Assembly: GCA_945869245.1 (NCBI GenBank)
Contig: CAMBOY010000071.1
Location: 1 to 12,007 of the forward strand
Length of the DNA: 12,007 nt
Direction: 5' to 3'
Source of the DNA: Hydrogenophaga intermedia
GTDB lineage: Bacteria; Pseudomonadota; Gammaproteobacteria; Burkholderiales; Burkholderiaceae_C
Position numbers and translations under genes: made by a program. Below, one piece after another: positions 1 to 6,634 of the stretch (position 1 is the first letter of the stretch; each line of letters begins with the position of its first letter). The notes under the pieces were generated by a model, which saw nothing but the letters and a program-made list of their open reading frames with translations, searched no databases and was not told where the DNA came from.

Positions 1-244
1 CATCGGGTGCTTGGGGCGTGGGCTCGCTGATGGGCGGTGGGGCAAGGGCTTGGGGTGCGGCGGGCGGGGGTGCTGCCACCGGTGTGTCCGCCGGCGGTTT
101 GGGCGGGGGCACATCCACCATGTAGGTGACGGTCTCAGGCTGCGGGGACGGCAGCCGAGGCGTCCAGCCGGCCAGCCACGCCAGGGCCAGCGCGTGCAGC
201 GCCACCGACAGCAGCAGCGCCCAGCGCTGGCGCCGCTCAGCCAC
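1..244 (-). CDS. TonB-like energy transducer, N-terminal part (runs off left edge)
   Basis: Only the first 81 codons lie in the window; the gene continues beyond base 1. The protein starts with a basic stretch (AERRQRW), then one hydrophobic segment at about residues 9-26 containing SVALHALALAWLAG. After that comes a region rich in Pro and Ala (VDVPPPKPP, then APPPAAP, to the edge). This plan, a short cytoplasmic tail, one uncleaved inner-membrane anchor with an S-x3-H pattern and a proline-rich periplasmic spacer, is that of TonB-family proteins. These pass proton-motive-force energy to outer-membrane receptors. The start chosen is GTG at 242-244. The frame stays open further upstream, but no ATG or clear Shine-Dalgarno site is seen there. 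It diverges from the rhodanese gene. The diagnostic C-terminal TonB domain is outside the window, so another anchored proline-rich protein (TolA-like or DUF3108 type) is possible. Confidence 0.6.
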   Translation of the reverse strand, partial: MAERRQRWALLLSVALHALALAWLAGWTPRLPSPQPETVTYMVDVPPPKPPADTPVAAPPPAAPQALAPPPISEPTPQAPD

Positions 245-321
245 GCAGCGGCCACCACCGGTTGGCGGGCACAGGAAGAAGGGGCTTAATATTAGACAAT
301 GCTTATATAAAGGAGAAGGCC
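245..321. promoter_or_regulatory. Divergent intergenic region between tonB-like gene and rhodanese gene
   Basis: This 77-base gap is the only space for promoters of the two divergent genes. Its centre (about 285-310) is clearly more AT-rich than its surroundings. It contains the palindrome TAATATTA at 287-294 and TATATA at 305-310. A TTGGCG at 262-267 with TAATAT at 287-292 could serve the plus strand, but the 19-base spacer is longer than ideal. I cannot assign exact promoter elements. Confidence 0.35.
311..315 (+). promoter_or_regulatory. Ribosome binding site deciding the rhodanese start
   Basis: AGGAG lies six bases before the ATG at 322. It is the reason for preferring this start over the in-frame ATG at 262. 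That earlier ATG has no such site and would place a charged, non-signal stretch in front of the signal peptide. Confidence 0.75.
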
Positions 322-783
322 ATGATTGTGAAACAACTGGGCTGGGCCTTGTGTCTTGCCGCCCTGACCTGGGGCAGCGCCGCCCAGGCCGACAACAAGG
401 CCATTGCGGCCGACGAGATGGAGGCGTATCTGGAGTTTGTGGATTACGGCGGCGGGGTGATCTTTGCCGAGCAAATTCCCAAAGACGAGTGGCCCAAGAT
501 GACGGTGATCGATGCGCGCGACGCCGGCCAGTTTGCCAAGGGGCACATTCCCGGTGCCATCAACATGGACTGGCGCCAGGTGCTGGCCAAGCGCAACAGC
601 ATTCCCAAAAACAAGCCGGTGCTGATTTACTGCAACACCGGTTCGCTGTCGGCGCAGGCCGGATTTGCGCTGCGCGTGGCAGGCTGGGAGAACGTGCGCA
701 TTTTGCAAGGTGGCATGCAAGAGTGGAAGGCCAAAGGCGGGTTCGACGCCGCAGCCAGGGCCACCGCGCCGGCCCAGCATTAA
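322..783 (+). CDS. Exported single-domain rhodanese-like sulfurtransferase
   Basis: The gene encodes a 153-residue protein. Residues 1-23 form a Sec-type signal peptide with an Ala-x-Ala end (SAAQA), so the mature protein is probably periplasmic. The rest is a single rhodanese domain. VIDARDAGQF at about 62-71 and GHIPGAINM at 74-82 are the usual N-terminal rhodanese signatures. YCNTGSLS at 103-110 is the active-site loop with the persulfide-forming Cys104, and ILQGGMQEW at 127-135 is the C-terminal signature. Such proteins move sulfane sulfur to thiophilic acceptors; the true donor and acceptor cannot be read from the sequence. A strong Shine-Dalgarno site precedes the start. The gene converges on chrA with three bases between the stop codons. 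The SelD fusion and Ynj-type genes in the window make a role in sulfur or selenium handling attractive, but that is inference. Confidence 0.9.
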   Translation: MIVKQLGWALCLAALTWGSAAQADNKAIAADEMEAYLEFVDYGGGVIFAEQIPKDEWPKMTVIDARDAGQFAKGHIPGAINMDWRQVLAKRNSIPKNKPVLIYCNTGSLSAQAGFALRVAGWENVRILQGGMQEWKAKGGFDAAARATAPAQH

Positions 784-786
784 AGC

Positions 787-2013
787 CTAGCCCAGCGCCA
801 CCGCGCCGGCCAGCGCGCTGCCCAGCACCACCGCCCAGGCGGGCTGCTGCCAGCGGCTCAGGGCCAGCCAGGCCAGCAGCGCCAGCGCGGCGTGGGGCCA
901 GCCCAGCACACCGTGCTGAATGACCGGGTTCCACAAGGCGGCCAACAGCAGGCCCACGACGGCGGCGTTGGTGCCCATGAGTGCGGCTTGCGCTGGCGGA
1001 TGCTGGCGCAGCCGGTCCCAGAACGGCAGGGTGCCCAGCAGCAACAAGGCGCCAGGCACAAACACCGCCACCAAGGCCAGCACGCCGCCCCAGGCGCCCA
1101 GTGGCAGGCCCTGGGCGTTGGGCGCCACCGCGCCCAGGTAGGCCGCTACGGTGAACAGGGGGCCGGGCATGGCTTGCACCAGACCGTAACCGGCCAGGAA
1201 TGTGCCGGCGTCCATGCCCCCTGGGCGCACGAGTTCGGCTTCGAGCAGAGGCAGCACCACATGGCCACCGCCAAACACCAGGGCGCCAGCGCGGTAGAAG
1301 CTGTCGGCCAGCGCCAGCAGGCTGTGTGGCGCCGCCTGGGCCCACCACGGCAAGATCAACAAGCCCATGGCCGCCAGCGCCAGGCAAACCCAGGCGCTGC
1401 GTTGCGACACCGCCAGGCCCCATGGCTCGGCGCGGGTGGCGGGCGCTGGGCGCGGCAGCAGGGTCAAGCCAGCGGCCGCACCCGCCAGCACCACGCCCAC
1501 CGGTGTCCACACGCTGGGCAGCGCCAGCGTGGTGGCGGCGGCGGCCAGCATCAGCCAGCGGCGCCGGGTGTCGGGGCAGAGTGTGCGCGCCATGCCCCAC
1601 ACCGCTTGCGCCACCACCGCCACCGCAGCAGCCGCCAGACCCTGTAACAGGCCCGTGAGCACCGGCGTTGCCAGCCACTGGGTGGCCTGCACCAGCCCCA
1701 GACCCAGCGCCACCATGGCCAGTGCAGAGGGTAGGGTAAAGCCCAGCCAAGCCGCCAGCAGGCCCAGACGCCCGGCGCGCAACAGTCCCAGCGCCATGCC
1801 GACCTGGCTGCTCGCCGGTCCGGGCAAAAACTGGCACAAGGCCACCAAGTCGGCGTAGGCGGCTTCGCTGAGCCAGCGGCGGCGCTGCACCAGTTCGTCG
1901 CGAAAAAAGCCGATGTGCGCCACCGGGCCGCCAAAGGCGGTGCAGCCCAGGCGCAAAAAAATGAGGAAGACCTCGGCCACCCGACCCTGGGGTTCAGTAG
2001 CGGGAGGGTTCAT
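787..2013 (-). CDS. chrA: ChrA-type chromate ion transporter (two-domain CHR family)
   Basis: The product is a 408-residue, very hydrophobic protein with two homologous halves, as in long-chain CHR transporters. The N-terminal half has FLRLGCTAFGGPVAHIGFF at about 19-37, RRRWLSE at 44-50 and LPGPASSQVG at 63-72. The C-terminal half repeats this as FGGGHVVLPLLE at 247-258 and YGLVQAMPGPLFT at 276-288. Both FGG and PGP repeats are family hallmarks. Known members export chromate, driven by the membrane potential, and a few are linked to sulfate-like oxyanions. The ATG at 2011-2013 lies inside the end of the upstream oxidoreductase gene, overlapping it by 20 bases in another frame. Translation is therefore probably coupled; no separate Shine-Dalgarno site is evident. 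The open frame extends further 5', but that part overlaps the upstream gene and has no family match. No chrB regulator is seen here. The substrate (chromate or another oxyanion) is unproven. Confidence 0.9.
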   Translation of the reverse strand: MNPPATEPQGRVAEVFLIFLRLGCTAFGGPVAHIGFFRDELVQRRRWLSEAAYADLVALCQFLPGPASSQVGMALGLLRAGRLGLLAAWLGFTLPSALAMVALGLGLVQATQWLATPVLTGLLQGLAAAAVAVVAQAVWGMARTLCPDTRRRWLMLAAAATTLALPSVWTPVGVVLAGAAAGLTLLPRPAPATRAEPWGLAVSQRSAWVCLALAAMGLLILPWWAQAAPHSLLALADSFYRAGALVFGGGHVVLPLLEAELVRPGGMDAGTFLAGYGLVQAMPGPLFTVAAYLGAVAPNAQGLPLGAWGGVLALVAVFVPGALLLLGTLPFWDRLRQHPPAQAALMGTNAAVVGLLLAALWNPVIQHGVLGWPHAALALLAWLALSRWQQPAWAVVLGSALAGAVALG

Positions 2014-3208
2014 ACCGGCTGGGTGGGGCGTCGGTGGGAATGTGCCAGCGGGCCATCCAGGCGCGGTCGATGCGCTCTTTCCAATGCCAGACCCAGGCGC
2101 CTTCGGCGTGCAGCGGTCCCCAGTGGGCGATGGCGTGGCCCACACCACAGCCGATCAGGCTGAGGCTGTGGCGGGGCACACGGTGGGCGCGCAGCGGCTC
2201 GCCGGTGGCTGCGGCGAGCAGGTTGTGCGCGAGTGTGAGGCCAGCGCGCACCGCCTGCACCCCGTTGGGCGGGCAGATGGTGTCGTCGCGCTGGCAGACG
2301 TCGCCGGCCGCAAACACCTCGGGGTGGCTGACGCTGCGCTGTTGCGCGTCGACGCGCACCCGGCCGCTGTCGCTGCAGGCCAGCTCGGTGGCGGCCAGCC
2401 ACTGCGGGGCTTGGCCACCCAGGGCCAGCAGCGGCACGTCGCACTGCAGGCGGCCACCACCGTCGAGCAGCACCTCGCCCGCTGCCACGCCAACACAGGC
2501 CTGTGGCAGCACCGTCACGCCGTGGCGTTTGAGCTGGCGCAGCATGCGCTGTTGCACGCCCACTGGGGCCTGCGGCAGCACGCCGGCCGGGCCGGCCACC
2601 AAGCTGATCCGGTGCGGGTGGGGCGTGGTGCGCAGGCGGTGGGCCAGCGCCAGGGTGGTTTCGCAGCCGGCGGCACCAGCGCCCACCACCGCCAGCGAAA
2701 GGGGTTTGCGTTGCGCCAGGGTCAGCACGTCGTCCCACAGGCGGACAAAGCGCTCCAGTGGGCGCAGCGGCAGGGCGTGTTCGCGCGCGCCGGGTAGGTG
2801 CAGGTCGAGCCAGTCGGGGTTGTAGCCACTACCCAGATCGAGCGACAGCAGGTCGTAGCTCAGGGGGGCGGGCGTGGGGTCGTGGGGGCGTACCTGGTAG
2901 TGCACCTGGCGCTGGGCGGTGTCGATGTGCAAGGCGCGGCCCTGCACCACCCGCGCGCCGCTGCGCTGGAGCCAGGGCGAGAGGCGAATCTGGCATTCGG
3001 CGCTCTGGTAATGGCCGGCCACCACACCGGGCGCCATGGCGCTGTAGCTGAGGTAGGGATAGGGCGTGAGAACGGTCACGTCCAGATGCGCGGGTCGGTG
3101 TTGCGCTAGGCGGGCCAGCACCTGCAGGTGCGCGTGGCCGGCACCGAGCAACAGCAGTTTGAGGATGCCGCCCGAGGGTCTGGCGGCACGGGGCGCGGAA
3201 CTTGACAT
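1994..3208 (-). CDS. Stand-alone FAD/NAD(P)-dependent oxidoreductase of the SelD-associated type
   Basis: The product is 404 residues with two dinucleotide-binding folds. The FAD-binding glycine motif is LLGAGHAHLQVL at about 20-31, the NAD(P) motif is VVGAGAAGCE at 174-183, and the second FAD contact is FAAGDV at 299-304. The unusual Gly-His-x-His in the first motif is shared with the divergent SelD fusion (GGGHSH). So are YSAMAPG..AGHY at 55-67 (YSGMLPG..SGHY in the fusion) and WVWHWKERIDR at 372-382 (WVWRWKDHIDR). It therefore belongs to the family best known as the N-terminal extension of SelD, distantly related to type II NADH dehydrogenases. No CxxxxC redox-disulfide motif is present. 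Its substrate is unknown. The start is the ATG at 3206-3208, with no good Shine-Dalgarno site. The 3' end overlaps chrA, so the two form one transcription unit. Confidence 0.88.
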   Translation of the reverse strand: MSSSAPRAARPSGGILKLLLLGAGHAHLQVLARLAQHRPAHLDVTVLTPYPYLSYSAMAPGVVAGHYQSAECQIRLSPWLQRSGARVVQGRALHIDTAQRQVHYQVRPHDPTPAPLSYDLLSLDLGSGYNPDWLDLHLPGAREHALPLRPLERFVRLWDDVLTLAQRKPLSLAVVGAGAAGCETTLALAHRLRTTPHPHRISLVAGPAGVLPQAPVGVQQRMLRQLKRHGVTVLPQACVGVAAGEVLLDGGGRLQCDVPLLALGGQAPQWLAATELACSDSGRVRVDAQQRSVSHPEVFAAGDVCQRDDTICPPNGVQAVRAGLTLAHNLLAAATGEPLRAHRVPRHSLSLIGCGVGHAIAHWGPLHAEGAWVWHWKERIDRAWMARWHIPTDAPPSRYEPSRY

Positions 3209-3271
3209 GGCCGCGATGGTAGCGCGGTGTTCGCAGGTATAAACCAGGGATGACCAAGAGCCATTGTTTGT
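3209..3271. promoter_or_regulatory. Short divergent promoter region between the two paralogous oxidoreductase genes
   Basis: These 63 bases must hold the start signals of both divergent units unless the -35 elements lie in coding sequence. A perfect TTGACA occurs at 3202-3207, inside the first codons of the minus-strand gene, and TATAAA at 3238-3243. The 30 bases between them are too long for one sigma-70 promoter. TATACC-like sequence on the minus strand overlaps the same spot. The sharing suggests co-regulation, but exact elements cannot be fixed. Confidence 0.35.
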
Positions 3272-5563
3272 ATGCGATCTGTTGAATCGACCGTGTTGCG
3301 CGACCTGGTGTTGGTGGGCGGTGGGCACAGCCATGTGGGCGTGTTGCGCATGTTCGCCATGAAGCCCGAGCCGGGCGTGCGCATCACCGTCATTTGCACC
3401 GACATCGACACGCCGTATTCGGGCATGTTGCCGGGCTATATCTCGGGGCATTACAGCTTTGACGATGTGCACATCGACCTGGGCAAACTGTGTGCGTTTG
3501 CTGGCGCGCGCTTCTACCACGATGCGGTGGTGGGCATTGACCGCGAACGCAAGCTGGTGTTGTGCCGCAACCGCCCGCCGGTGCCCTACGACGTGTTGTC
3601 GATCAACATTGGATCGACCCCGCAGGTGAGCGAGGTGGAAGGCGCGCAGGCGCTGGCGGTGCCGGTCAAACCGATTGCGCAGTTCAACCAGCGTTGGCTG
3701 GCCTTGCTGGACACAGTGCGCCAGTGGCCGCTGCAGCGCGGCCCCATGACGGTGGCGGTGGTGGGCGGTGGAGCCGGCGGCGTGGAATTGGTGTTGTCGA
3801 TGCAATTTCGGCTGCGCAACGAACTCAAGGCGTTGGGGCGCAATCCGGAAAACTTGCGTTTTGTGTTGCTGACTTCGGGCGACACAATTTTGCCGACCCA
3901 CAACGCGGGGGTGCGTGCGCGCTTTGAACGGGTGCTGCAGCAACGCCATGTGGTGGTGCACACCCATGCTGAGGTGGTCAAGGTGTCGCCCGGTTGTGTG
4001 CACACCCAGGACGGCCGCACCTTTGATGCAGACGAAACCATGTGGGTGACCCAAGCCGGTGGCCCGGCCTGGCTGCAAGGCACGGGTTTGGAGCTGAGCG
4101 CCAACGGTTTTATTCGGGTCAACGACCGCCTGCAAACACTCAACGACCCGGCCATTTTTGCGGCCGGCGACATTGCCGATTTCAGCGACCGTCCGCTGGA
4201 GAAAGCCGGTGTGTTTGCGGTGCGCATGGGCAAGCCGCTGACCGAGAACCTGCGCCGCAGCGTGCGCGGCGAGCCGCTGCAGGTGTACCGGCCGCAGCGC
4301 CATTGGCTGGCCTTGATTTCCACCGGCGACAAACACGCGGTGGCCTCGCGCGGGCCGCTGGGTTTTGCGGGTGACTGGGTGTGGCGCTGGAAGGACCATA
4401 TCGACCGCACCTTTATGCGCCGCTTCACCGAGCTGCCCGACACGCCCATGGCGGCTGCGCCAACGCCTTCGGTGTCTGGTGTGGCCTTGACAGCTGAGGA
4501 GTCGCTGCAGGCGATTTCGGCCATGGCCATGCGCTGTGGTGGCTGTGGGGCCAAGGTGGGTGCCACGGTGTTGTCGCGGGCGCTGGGTGGGCTGCAGCCG
4601 ATTGAGCGGCCCGATGTGCTGATTGGCCTGCATTCGCCCGACGACGCGGCGGTGGTGCGGGTGCCGCCGGGCATGGCCGTGGTGCACACGGTGGACTTTT
4701 TTCGCGCCTTCATCGACGACCCGTATGTGTTTGGCCAGGTGGCGGCCAACCACGCGCTGGGTGATGTGTTTGCCATGGGGGCTGAGCCACAGAGCGCCAC
4801 CGCCGTGGTCACAGTGCCTCCGGGGCTGGAGCGCAAGGTGGAAGACCTGCTGACCCAAATGATGGGCGGCGCGATGGAGGTGCTCAACGCAGCGGGCTGT
4901 GCGCTGGTGGGCGGGCACACTGGCGAGGGCGCTGAGCTGGCCTTGGGCTTTGCCATCAATGGCTTGATCGACGAGCAGATGGCCGGTGTGATGCGCAAAG
5001 GCGGCATGCAGCCCGGCGATGTGCTGCTGCTGACCAAGCCCATGGGCACCGGCACGCTGTTTGCCGCCCACGCGCGGCATGCGGCCAAAGGCCGCTGGGT
5101 GCAGGCGGCGCTGCGCTCGATGGTGCAGTCCAATCAGCGGGGCGCGCAAATTGTGCGCGCGCACGGCGCCACCGCCTGCACCGATTTGACCGGTTTTGGC
5201 TTGCTGGGCCATTTGGTGGAAATGACCCGCCCCTCGGGGGTGGACGCGGAGCTGCACTTGGGCGCCTTGCCGCTGCTCGATGGTGCGGTGGACTGTGTGC
5301 GGGCGGGCATTGTCAGTTCGCTGCAGCCGGCCAATGTGCGCCTGCGCCGCGCGCTGCGCAATGGCGCCGACTTTGCCCAAGACCCCCGCTATCCGCTGCT
5401 GTTCGATCCCCAAACCGCCGGCGGTTTGCTGGTCAGTGTGCCGGCGGCGCAGGCCGACGCGTGTGTGGCAGCGCTGCGCGCCGCTGGCTACACCCACACC
5501 GCCGCGATTGGTCGCATCACCGCCCAGGCCGATGCGCTCGAGCCGGTGGTGTTGCGGCCCTGA
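3272..5563 (+). CDS. selD: Selenide, water dikinase (SelD) with fused N-terminal pyridine nucleotide-disulfide oxidoreductase-like domain
   Basis: The product is a 763-residue fusion. Residues 9 to about 390 are a FAD/NAD(P) oxidoreductase: VGGGHSHVGVL at 15-25, VVGGGAGGVE at 163-172, AAGDIADF at 297-304 and WVWRWKDHIDR at 369-379. After a linker (about 390-415) comes complete SelD. RCGGCGAKVG at 421-430 holds the catalytic Cys425 (codon TGT, not selenocysteine) and Lys428. SPDDAAVV at 455-462, VDFFRAFIDDP at 474-484, VGGHTGEGAE at 546-555, DLTGFGLLGHL at 638-648 and FDPQTAGGLL at 711-720 are further SelD signatures. SelD makes selenophosphate from selenide and ATP for selenocysteine, 2-selenouridine or selenium cofactors. 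The second cysteine of the E. coli CGC site is Ala427 here; as I recall, only the first is essential in E. coli. The fused domain may supply reduced selenium or shield selenide (inference). No selA, selB or selU is in the window. A GST-like gene follows in the same unit. Confidence 0.95.
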   Translation: MRSVESTVLRDLVLVGGGHSHVGVLRMFAMKPEPGVRITVICTDIDTPYSGMLPGYISGHYSFDDVHIDLGKLCAFAGARFYHDAVVGIDRERKLVLCRNRPPVPYDVLSINIGSTPQVSEVEGAQALAVPVKPIAQFNQRWLALLDTVRQWPLQRGPMTVAVVGGGAGGVELVLSMQFRLRNELKALGRNPENLRFVLLTSGDTILPTHNAGVRARFERVLQQRHVVVHTHAEVVKVSPGCVHTQDGRTFDADETMWVTQAGGPAWLQGTGLELSANGFIRVNDRLQTLNDPAIFAAGDIADFSDRPLEKAGVFAVRMGKPLTENLRRSVRGEPLQVYRPQRHWLALISTGDKHAVASRGPLGFAGDWVWRWKDHIDRTFMRRFTELPDTPMAAAPTPSVSGVALTAEESLQAISAMAMRCGGCGAKVGATVLSRALGGLQPIERPDVLIGLHSPDDAAVVRVPPGMAVVHTVDFFRAFIDDPYVFGQVAANHALGDVFAMGAEPQSATAVVTVPPGLERKVEDLLTQMMGGAMEVLNAAGCALVGGHTGEGAELALGFAINGLIDEQMAGVMRKGGMQPGDVLLLTKPMGTGTLFAAHARHAAKGRWVQAALRSMVQSNQRGAQIVRAHGATACTDLTGFGLLGHLVEMTRPSGVDAELHLGALPLLDGAVDCVRAGIVSSLQPANVRLRRALRNGADFAQDPRYPLLFDPQTAGGLLVSVPAAQADACVAALRAAGYTHTAAIGRITAQADALEPVVLRP

Positions 5564-5581
5564 GGCGGCGCCCGGAGCACC

Positions 5582-6193
5582 ATGGGTCTGCCGCTGCTCT
5601 ACACCTACCGCCGCTGCCCCTACGCCATGCGCGCCCGCATGGCCTTGATGCAGGCGGGGGTGGGCTATGAGCCCTTGGAGATTGTGCTGCGCGACAAACC
5701 GGCGCAGATGCTGGCCGTGTCACCCAAGGGCACGGTGCCGGTGCTGGTGCTGAGCGACGGCACCGTGCTGGAGCAAAGCTTGGACATTGTGCGCTGGGCG
5801 TTTGTGCAGACGGGCGATGCCGACGGCTGGTGGGCGCGCGCACAAACCGCCGACAACCTGGCTTTGCAGGCAGCCTGCGACGGGCCGTTCAAGCACCACC
5901 TGGACCGCACCAAGTACCCCGAGCGTTTTGCCGACGCACAGGGCCGCGCGTGGCACCGCGAACAAGCGGTGGCGGTGTTGTTGCAGGCGTTGGAGGCGCG
6001 GCTGCGTGCGGCGCCGCAGCTCGGCGGTGTGTCGCCGTGCGCCGCCGACATTGGCATCTTTCCTTTTGTGCGGCAGTTCGCCGCCACCGATCCCGCGCTG
6101 TGGGCGGCCCAGCCCTTGCCAGCGCTGCAAGCCTGGCTGGCCGCTTGGCTGGTGCACCCGCTGTTTGAGCGGGCGATGCGCAAGCCGACTTGA
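5582..6193 (+). CDS. Glutathione S-transferase-like protein with N-terminal CPYA motif
   Basis: The product is 203 residues with a thioredoxin-fold N-terminal domain (about 4-80) and a helical C-terminal domain. RRCPYAMRARMAL at 10-22 places Cys12 at the start of the first helix, as in glutaredoxin-2-like and omega-like GSTs, where a cysteine rather than Tyr or Ser contacts glutathione. KGTVPVL at 49-55 has the conserved cis-proline (Pro53), and LEQSLDIV at 63-70 has the glutathione gamma-glutamyl contact (Gln65-Ser66). A Cys-type active site favours thiol transfer or deglutathionylation over conjugation; this is family inference. The start lies 18 bases after the selD stop, with GGAG at 5574-5577, so the two genes are almost certainly cotranscribed. 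That fits a role in glutathione-dependent selenium or thiol chemistry (for example selenodiglutathione), but no substrate can be read directly. The gene converges on the DUF2784 gene with eight bases between them. Confidence 0.88.
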   Translation: MGLPLLYTYRRCPYAMRARMALMQAGVGYEPLEIVLRDKPAQMLAVSPKGTVPVLVLSDGTVLEQSLDIVRWAFVQTGDADGWWARAQTADNLALQAACDGPFKHHLDRTKYPERFADAQGRAWHREQAVAVLLQALEARLRAAPQLGGVSPCAADIGIFPFVRQFAATDPALWAAQPLPALQAWLAAWLVHPLFERAMRKPT

Positions 6194-6201
6194 GTGGGTG
6201 G

Positions 6202-6606
6202 TCAGGGACGGGGGTGCGGGCGCACCTGCCACCAGGCCAATGCCACCAGCGCCGCAAATGCCGTGTAGGCGGCCACAAACACCCACCACGGCAGATCCCA
6301 ATACAACCAGCGACCCAGCCAGTGCGCGATGAAGCTGTTGTGGTGGCTGGCTTGTCCGGCCAAACGGCGCAGGTCTTGTTCCCACACCGTGAGTGGGCAC
6401 AACTGCCCTAGCCAGGCTTGCGCCGCAACAAAACCGATGACGCCCAGGTGCAGCAGGCGAAGGCCACGGTGGCGCACCCAGCGCCAGCTGCATTGCCCGC
6501 CAATCCACACCAGGGGCAGCAGCCCCACCACAAAGGCGACCACGCCCACATGCAGCACCAGCAGCGCATCTGCGAGTCCTATGGCCATGGTGTTGGACAT
6601 GGTCAT
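6202..6606 (-). CDS. DUF2784 family inner-membrane protein
   Basis: This is a 134-residue, tryptophan-rich hydrophobic protein with about four membrane segments, near residues 10-36, 50-68, 95-103 (weak) and 106-126. It shows the DUF2784 pattern: LADALLVLHVGVVAFVVG at about 11-28, WRWVRHRGLRLLHL at 41-54, LGQLCPLTVWEQDLR at 66-80 and LGRWLYWDLPWW at 97-108. The family is widespread in proteobacteria and has no established function that I know of. It is the last gene of the four-gene minus-strand operon, starting 28 bases after the DUF3047 stop. The start is uncertain: ATG at 6606, 6600 and 6588 are all in frame and none has a clear Shine-Dalgarno site. The last two bring the length closer to a compact form beginning just before the first helix. 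Polar residues in the conserved core (Cys70, Trp75, Glu76, Asp78) are worth noting. Confidence 0.85.
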   Translation of the reverse strand: MTMSNTMAIGLADALLVLHVGVVAFVVGLLPLVWIGGQCSWRWVRHRGLRLLHLGVIGFVAAQAWLGQLCPLTVWEQDLRRLAGQASHHNSFIAHWLGRWLYWDLPWWVFVAAYTAFAALVALAWWQVRPHPRP

Positions 6607-6634
6607 ACGGACATGAAAGGGCCAACCATGGGGC

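Noticed and set aside
262..321. Longer N-terminus for the rhodanese starting at the ATG at 262.
   Set aside because: The Shine-Dalgarno site at 311-315 and the signal peptide beginning at 322 both support the shorter form.
892..1858. Plus-strand open frames across chrA.
   Set aside because: Low-complexity Gln/Arg/His/Ala products opposite a clear membrane-protein gene; these are shadow frames from GC bias.
2014..2148. Longer N-terminus for ChrA starting at 2148.
   Set aside because: It would overlap 155 bases of the oxidoreductase gene and adds proline- and glycine-rich sequence unlike the CHR family, whose conserved part begins a few residues after the ATG at 2013.
4544..4546. Possible selenocysteine at the SelD active site.
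   Set aside because: The codon is TGT (cysteine), and no in-frame TGA interrupts the gene.
3209..5497. A very long minus-strand reading frame antisense to selD, continuous with the oxidoreductase gene at 1994-3208.
   Set aside because: It is a by-product of high G+C codon bias opposite a well-supported gene. The residues over this stretch are rich in His, Arg and Gln with no domain motif, and the true start with the FAD motif is at 3208.
6194..6201. A bidirectional terminator between the convergent GST and DUF2784 genes.
   Set aside because: Only eight bases separate the stops, and no hairpin followed by a T-run was seen there.
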